From the NCBI GenBank assembly GCA_017998575.1, contig JAGOCV010000162.1, forward strand, positions 1-8,834: 8,834 bases of DNA, given 5' to 3'. The notes beneath the pieces are model-generated. The model was not told the origin of the DNA. It did not search any database and was given only the letters and a program-made list of their open reading frames with translations. How positions within the stretch are numbered: position 1 is the first letter of the stretch; every line of letters begins with the position of its first letter. Positions 5,784 through 8,834 of the stretch are shown here, in pieces. This stretch comes from Burkholderiaceae bacterium (lineage in GTDB: Bacteria; Pseudomonadota; Gammaproteobacteria; Burkholderiales; Burkholderiaceae). The position numbers and the translations under genes are program-made.

Positions 5784-6140
5784 ATGTTCATCGCCGCCCA
5801 GATCGTCGTCGCGCTCATCGCCCTGCTGCACGTGTACATCCTCGTGCTCGAGATGTTCCTGTGGGACAAGCCCAAGGGCATGAAAGCCTTCAACCTGACG
5901 CCCGAATCCGCCAGCGCCACCAAGGTGATGGCGGCCAATCAGGGCCTCTACAACGGCTTCCTGGCCGCCGGTCTGTTCTACGGCCTGGTGCCTGGCCCGG
6001 CCAGTTTCGCGTTCCAGGTGTTCTTCCTGCTGTGTGTGCTGGTGGCGGGCCTCTACGGCGCGGCCACGGCCAGCCGCAAAATCCTGTTCATTCAGGCGAT
6101 CCCGGCCGCCATCGGCCTCGCTCTCGTGCTGCTGGCCTGA
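5784..6140 (+). CDS. DUF1304 family small membrane protein
   Basis: This 118-residue protein consists almost entirely of four membrane segments, at about 2-24, 51-69, 72-95 and 100-118. It carries the DUF1304 hallmarks LHVYILVLEMFLW (15-27), NQGLYNGFLAAGL (52-64) and ILFIQAIPA (100-108). The family is widespread in bacteria and has no established function; the conserved His16, Glu23 and Asn52-Gln53 within or near the membrane are notable but unexplained. AAAGG with 9-nt spacing is the ribosome site, which favours this ATG over upstream in-frame codons. It is the first gene of a likely three-gene unit with the BenE-type transporter (17 nt downstream) and gshB. A link to transport or redox is only suggested by that context. 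Confidence 0.9.
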   Translation: MFIAAQIVVALIALLHVYILVLEMFLWDKPKGMKAFNLTPESASATKVMAANQGLYNGFLAAGLFYGLVPGPASFAFQVFFLLCVLVAGLYGAATASRKILFIQAIPAAIGLALVLLA

Positions 6141-6157
6141 AGCGCCGCGAGCCGGTC

Positions 6158-7333
6158 ATGCGATTCTTCCGCGACCTGAGCCTGTCGGCCGCAGCCGCCG
6201 GCTTCGTCGCCGTGCTGGTGGGCTTCACCAGCTCGTTCGCCATCGTGTTCCAGGCCGCGCGCTCGTTCGGCGCCACGCCCGAGATCATCAGCTCGTGGAT
6301 GTGGGCGCTGGGCCTGGGCATGGGCCTGTGCACCGCCGTGCCTTCGCTGGTGCTGCGCAAGCCCGTGATGGTGGCCTGGAGCACGCCGGGCGCGGCCGTG
6401 CTGGCCGTGGCCGGCGCCGGCCATTCGATGGGTGAGGCGGTGGCGGCCTTCATGATCAGCGCCGGGCTGATCACGCTGTTCGGCGTGACCGGCTGGTTCG
6501 AACGCGTGATGAACCGCATTCCCATGGCGATCGCGGCAGCCTTGCTGGCCGGCGTGCTCGCGCGGTTCGGCCTTGCAGCCTTTACGGCGGCGCAGACCGC
6601 ACTGCCGCTGGTACTGCTGATGCTGGGCACCTACCTGGCAAGCCGCCGCCTCGCGCCGCGCTATGCGATTCCGCTCACCCTGGCCGTGGCCATCGCCTAT
6701 ACGGCTGCGCGGGGTCAGCTGGCGTGGACGGGCGTGCATCTGGGTTTCGCCGTCCCGGTGTTCACATCCCCCGTTTTCACCTGGTCCGCCGCCATCAGCC
6801 TGGCGCTGCCGCTGTTCATCGTCACCATGGCTTCGCAGAACCTGCCGGGCGTGGCGGCCATCCGCGCCTCGGGCTACCAGATGCCGGTGTCGGGCCTGCT
6901 GAGCATGACCGGCCTGGCCACGCTGGTGCTGGCGCCGTTCGGCGCGTTCGCGCTCAACCTGTCGGCCATCACGGCGGCCATCTGCATGGGCCGCGAGGCG
7001 CATGAAGACCCGGCCCGGCGCTACACCGCGGCGGTCTGCTGCGGCGTGCTCTACGTGCTGATCGGCGTGTTCGGCGCCACGGTGGCCGGATTCATCACGG
7101 CCTTCCCCGGCGAGCTGGTGGCGGCGATCGCCGGCCTGGCGCTGCTGGGCACGATCGCGGGCGGCCTGGCCACGGCTCTGGGCGACGAAAAGCACCGCGA
7201 GGCGGCGATCATCACTTTCCTCGTCACGCTCAGCGGCGTGTCAATAGCCGGGATCGGGTCGGCGTTTTGGGGCGTGGTCGCGGGCGCGATCGCGCTCGTT
7301 GTGGGACAGTACGGGCGAACCACTCACCGCTGA
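6158..7333 (+). CDS. benE: BenE-family benzoate/H+ symporter
   Basis: BenE proteins are inner-membrane proton symporters that import benzoate or similar aromatic acids. The 391-residue length and about 12 hydrophobic segments fit. Family features seen are VGFTSSFAIVFQAARSFGAT (21-40), the broken-helix motif AWSTPGAA (73-80), TMASQNLPGVAAIRASGYQ (223-241), APFGAFALNLSAITAAICMG (259-278), and GVLYVLIGVFGATV (296-309). The sequence ends in a short polar tail, GQYGRTTHR. The ATG at 6158 begins MRFFRDLSLSAAAAGF, the usual BenE opening. It has only a poor ribosome site and stands 17 nt after the DUF1304 stop, suggesting coupling. No benzoate degradation genes (benABCD, box, cat) are in the window, so the substrate may be something else. 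The gene symbol is by family, not by shown specificity. Confidence 0.88.
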   Translation: MRFFRDLSLSAAAAGFVAVLVGFTSSFAIVFQAARSFGATPEIISSWMWALGLGMGLCTAVPSLVLRKPVMVAWSTPGAAVLAVAGAGHSMGEAVAAFMISAGLITLFGVTGWFERVMNRIPMAIAAALLAGVLARFGLAAFTAAQTALPLVLLMLGTYLASRRLAPRYAIPLTLAVAIAYTAARGQLAWTGVHLGFAVPVFTSPVFTWSAAISLALPLFIVTMASQNLPGVAAIRASGYQMPVSGLLSMTGLATLVLAPFGAFALNLSAITAAICMGREAHEDPARRYTAAVCCGVLYVLIGVFGATVAGFITAFPGELVAAIAGLALLGTIAGGLATALGDEKHREAAIITFLVTLSGVSIAGIGSAFWGVVAGAIALVVGQYGRTTHR

Positions 7334-7346
7334 GCCGAGCGCATTC

Positions 7347-8303
7347 ATGGACATTCTCTTCGTCGCCGATCCCCTCGAGGCCTTCAAGACCTACAAGGAC
7401 ACCACCTTCTCGATGATGCGCGAGGCCGTGCGCCGCGGCCACACGGTTGCAGCCTGCCTGCCGCAGGACATCTCGTGGCGCTCGGGCGCTCAGGTGCAGG
7501 CCATGGTGCGTCGCATCGAACTCACCGGCGATGAGGACGGCGCCTGGTTCCGCGAGACGGGCCGCCCCACGCTGCTGCTGCGCGACTTCGACGCCGTGCT
7601 GATGCGCAAGGATCCGCCGTTCGACAGCGAGTACTTCTACGCCACGCACCTGCTGGAGCAGGCCGAGCGCGAGGGCGCGCGCGTCTTCAACAAGCCCCGC
7701 ACGCTGCGCGACCACCCCGAGAAGCTCGCGATCATGGAGTTCCCGCAGTTCGTGAGCCCCACGCTGGTGACGCGCGACGCGGCCGAGGTGCGGCGCTTCC
7801 ATGCCGAGCACAAAGACATCATCCTCAAGCCGCTGGACGGCATGGGCGGCATGGGCATCTTCCGCGTGAAGGAAGATGCGCTCAACCTCGGCTCCATCAT
7901 CGAGACGCTCAACAAGGACGGCGCCGAGACCATCATGGTCCAGCGCTTCGTGCCCGAGATCACGCAGGGCGACAAGCGCATCCTCGTGATCGGCGGCAAG
8001 CCCGTGCCTTACAGCCTCGCGCGCATCCCGCAGGGCACCGAGGTGCGCGGCAACCTGGCGGCCGGCGGCAAGGGCGTGGCCCTGCCGCTGTCGGAGAGCG
8101 ACCGCGCGATTGCCAACGCCATCGGCCCGGTTCTGGCCGCGCGCGGCCTGCTGCTGGTGGGACTGGACGTGATCGGCACCTGCCTGACCGAGATCAATGT
8201 GACCAGCCCGACCTGCTTCCAGGAAATCACGCAGCAGGCCGGCTTCGACGTACCGGCCATGTTCATCGACGCGCTGGAGGCAGCGGTGGCGTCGGCGGCC
8301 TGA
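7347..8303 (+). CDS. gshB: Glutathione synthetase
   Basis: GshB joins gamma-glutamylcysteine and glycine with ATP to make glutathione, the second and last step of its synthesis, in the cytoplasm. The 318 residues match the bacterial ATP-grasp enzyme (E. coli 316). Motifs in order: N-terminal DILFVADPLEAFKTYKDTT (2-20); MRKDPPFD (86-93); FNKPRTLRDHPEKL (114-127); the glycine-rich ATP lid KPLDGMGGMGIFRV (161-174); QRFVPEITQGDKRI (199-212); RGNLAAGGKG (234-243); and GLDVIG with Mg-binding EINVTSPT (272-289). The ATG at 7347 gives the canonical MDILFVADP start; the frame is open further upstream but into benE. It follows benE by 13 nt with a weak ribosome site, so co-transcription is likely. gshA, often next to gshB in related bacteria, is not here. 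It converges with the next gene at a 9-nt gap. Confidence 0.97.
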   Translation: MDILFVADPLEAFKTYKDTTFSMMREAVRRGHTVAACLPQDISWRSGAQVQAMVRRIELTGDEDGAWFRETGRPTLLLRDFDAVLMRKDPPFDSEYFYATHLLEQAEREGARVFNKPRTLRDHPEKLAIMEFPQFVSPTLVTRDAAEVRRFHAEHKDIILKPLDGMGGMGIFRVKEDALNLGSIIETLNKDGAETIMVQRFVPEITQGDKRILVIGGKPVPYSLARIPQGTEVRGNLAAGGKGVALPLSESDRAIANAIGPVLAARGLLLVGLDVIGTCLTEINVTSPTCFQEITQQAGFDVPAMFIDALEAAVASAA

Positions 8304-8312
8304 GTGCGGCCA

Positions 8313-8834
8313 TCAACCGACGGCCACGCCGTCCACGAAAACCTTCAGCTCGCCTGACGCGAACGGCGTCCACACTTCGTTCGACGTGAGCGGCGCCGTC
8401 ACCACCACGGCCACCCGGTCCGTCGGCGTGGTGTGTGCGGCGAAATCCACCGACAGGTCTTCGTCGGCCAGACTGGCGTGCGCGAACGGATGGCGCCGCT
8501 CGATGTACCAGAGGTGTGTCGATGCATGGGCCCAGAGCGCCTCGCCGCTGGAGAGCAGGAAGTTGAAGGTGCCGTGCGCGGCGATGCGCGCGGCCAGCTC
8601 GCGCAGCGTGAGCGTCATCTCGGCCACGCTGGGCGTGCCGGCATGCGACTTGGCCAGCTCTTGCATGATCCAGCAGAAGGCGCGCTCGCTGTCGGTGGTG
8701 CCGACCGGACGGAAGGCGCCGTGCAACTGGGGCCAGAAATCTTTGAGGTCGCCGTTGTGCGCGAACACCCAGTAGCGGCCCCACAGCTCGCGCACGAAGG
8801 GGTGGCAGTTCTCCAGCACCACGCCGCCCTGGGT
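8313..8834 (-). CDS. Class II glutamine amidotransferase, YafJ-like, N-terminus outside window
   Basis: The visible 173 residues are the C-terminal part of a class II (Ntn) glutamine amidotransferase of the stand-alone YafJ-like group, usually about 260-280 residues. The open frame runs through the right edge and starts mid-gene with TQGGVVLENCHPF, the typical stretch following the conserved AHIR(K)AT. AHNGDL (25-30) is the glutamine-binding motif of the fold; GTTDSERAF (45-53), NFLLSSGE (91-98) and HPFAHASLADEDLSVDF (115-131) follow the family pattern. The catalytic Cys, at position 2 of such proteins, is beyond the edge and cannot be checked. The fold hydrolyses glutamine; no acceptor domain is present, and the physiological substrate of this group is unclear. 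A GTG in frame at 8822 is not the true start. The stop lies 9 nt from that of gshB. Confidence 0.9.
   Translation of the reverse strand, partial: TQGGVVLENCHPFVRELWGRYWVFAHNGDLKDFWPQLHGAFRPVGTTDSERAFCWIMQELAKSHAGTPSVAEMTLTLRELAARIAAHGTFNFLLSSGEALWAHASTHLWYIERRHPFAHASLADEDLSVDFAAHTTPTDRVAVVVTAPLTSNEVWTPFASGELKVFVDGVAVG

Noticed and set aside
8291..8321. Inverted repeat GTCGG/CCGAC with inner GGCC/GGCC at the gshB/amidotransferase convergent ends as a terminator.
   Set aside because: The stems are short (5 and 4 bp), interrupted by an unpaired stretch, and not followed by T-runs on either strand. Too weak to annotate.

Overview
The window looks like ordinary chromosome from a high-GC betaproteobacterium, most likely Burkholderiales and probably Comamonadaceae-like. 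This rests on the strong G/C third-position codon bias and on the gene set: a split trpEGDC cluster, a gph-type phosphatase, a BenE-type transporter and gshB. The genus cannot be fixed from sequence alone. I see no insertion sequence, phage gene, tRNA, rRNA or CRISPR array.

Region 1 (1-4287, minus strand) is the first half of tryptophan biosynthesis. The transcription order is trpL leader, trpE (GTG start), trpG, a LysE/RhtB-type exporter, trpD and trpC (cut by the left edge). Every junction is tight: 3 nt between trpE and trpG, a 1-nt TGATG overlap between trpG and the exporter, 12 nt between the exporter and trpD, and 5 nt between trpD and trpC. Together the enzymes convert chorismate to anthranilate, phosphoribosylanthranilate and then indole-3-glycerol phosphate. 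trpF, trpB and trpA are not in the window.

The most interesting part is the stretch ahead of trpE (4086-4303). It holds a 27-codon leader ORF with a Trp-Pro-Trp stretch, followed by segments that can pair in mutually exclusive ways, which is the layout of a tryptophan attenuator. An extended -10 box (TGC-TACACT) lies only 7 nt before the leader ATG and there is no Shine-Dalgarno sequence, so the leader mRNA may be leaderless. The candidate terminator hairpin has no U-tract. Control may therefore depend on Rho or on access to the trpE ribosome binding site.

Region 2 (4402-5013, plus strand) encodes a secreted chalcone-isomerase-fold protein. It converges on gph (5028-5705, minus strand), a HAD phosphatase of the phosphoglycolate phosphatase type.

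Region 3 (5784-8303, plus strand) is a likely operon of a small DUF1304 membrane protein, a BenE-family benzoate/H+ symporter and glutathione synthetase (gshB), with gaps of 17 and 13 nt. It converges on a class II glutamine amidotransferase (8313-8834, minus strand) whose N-terminus, with the catalytic Cys, lies beyond the right edge.
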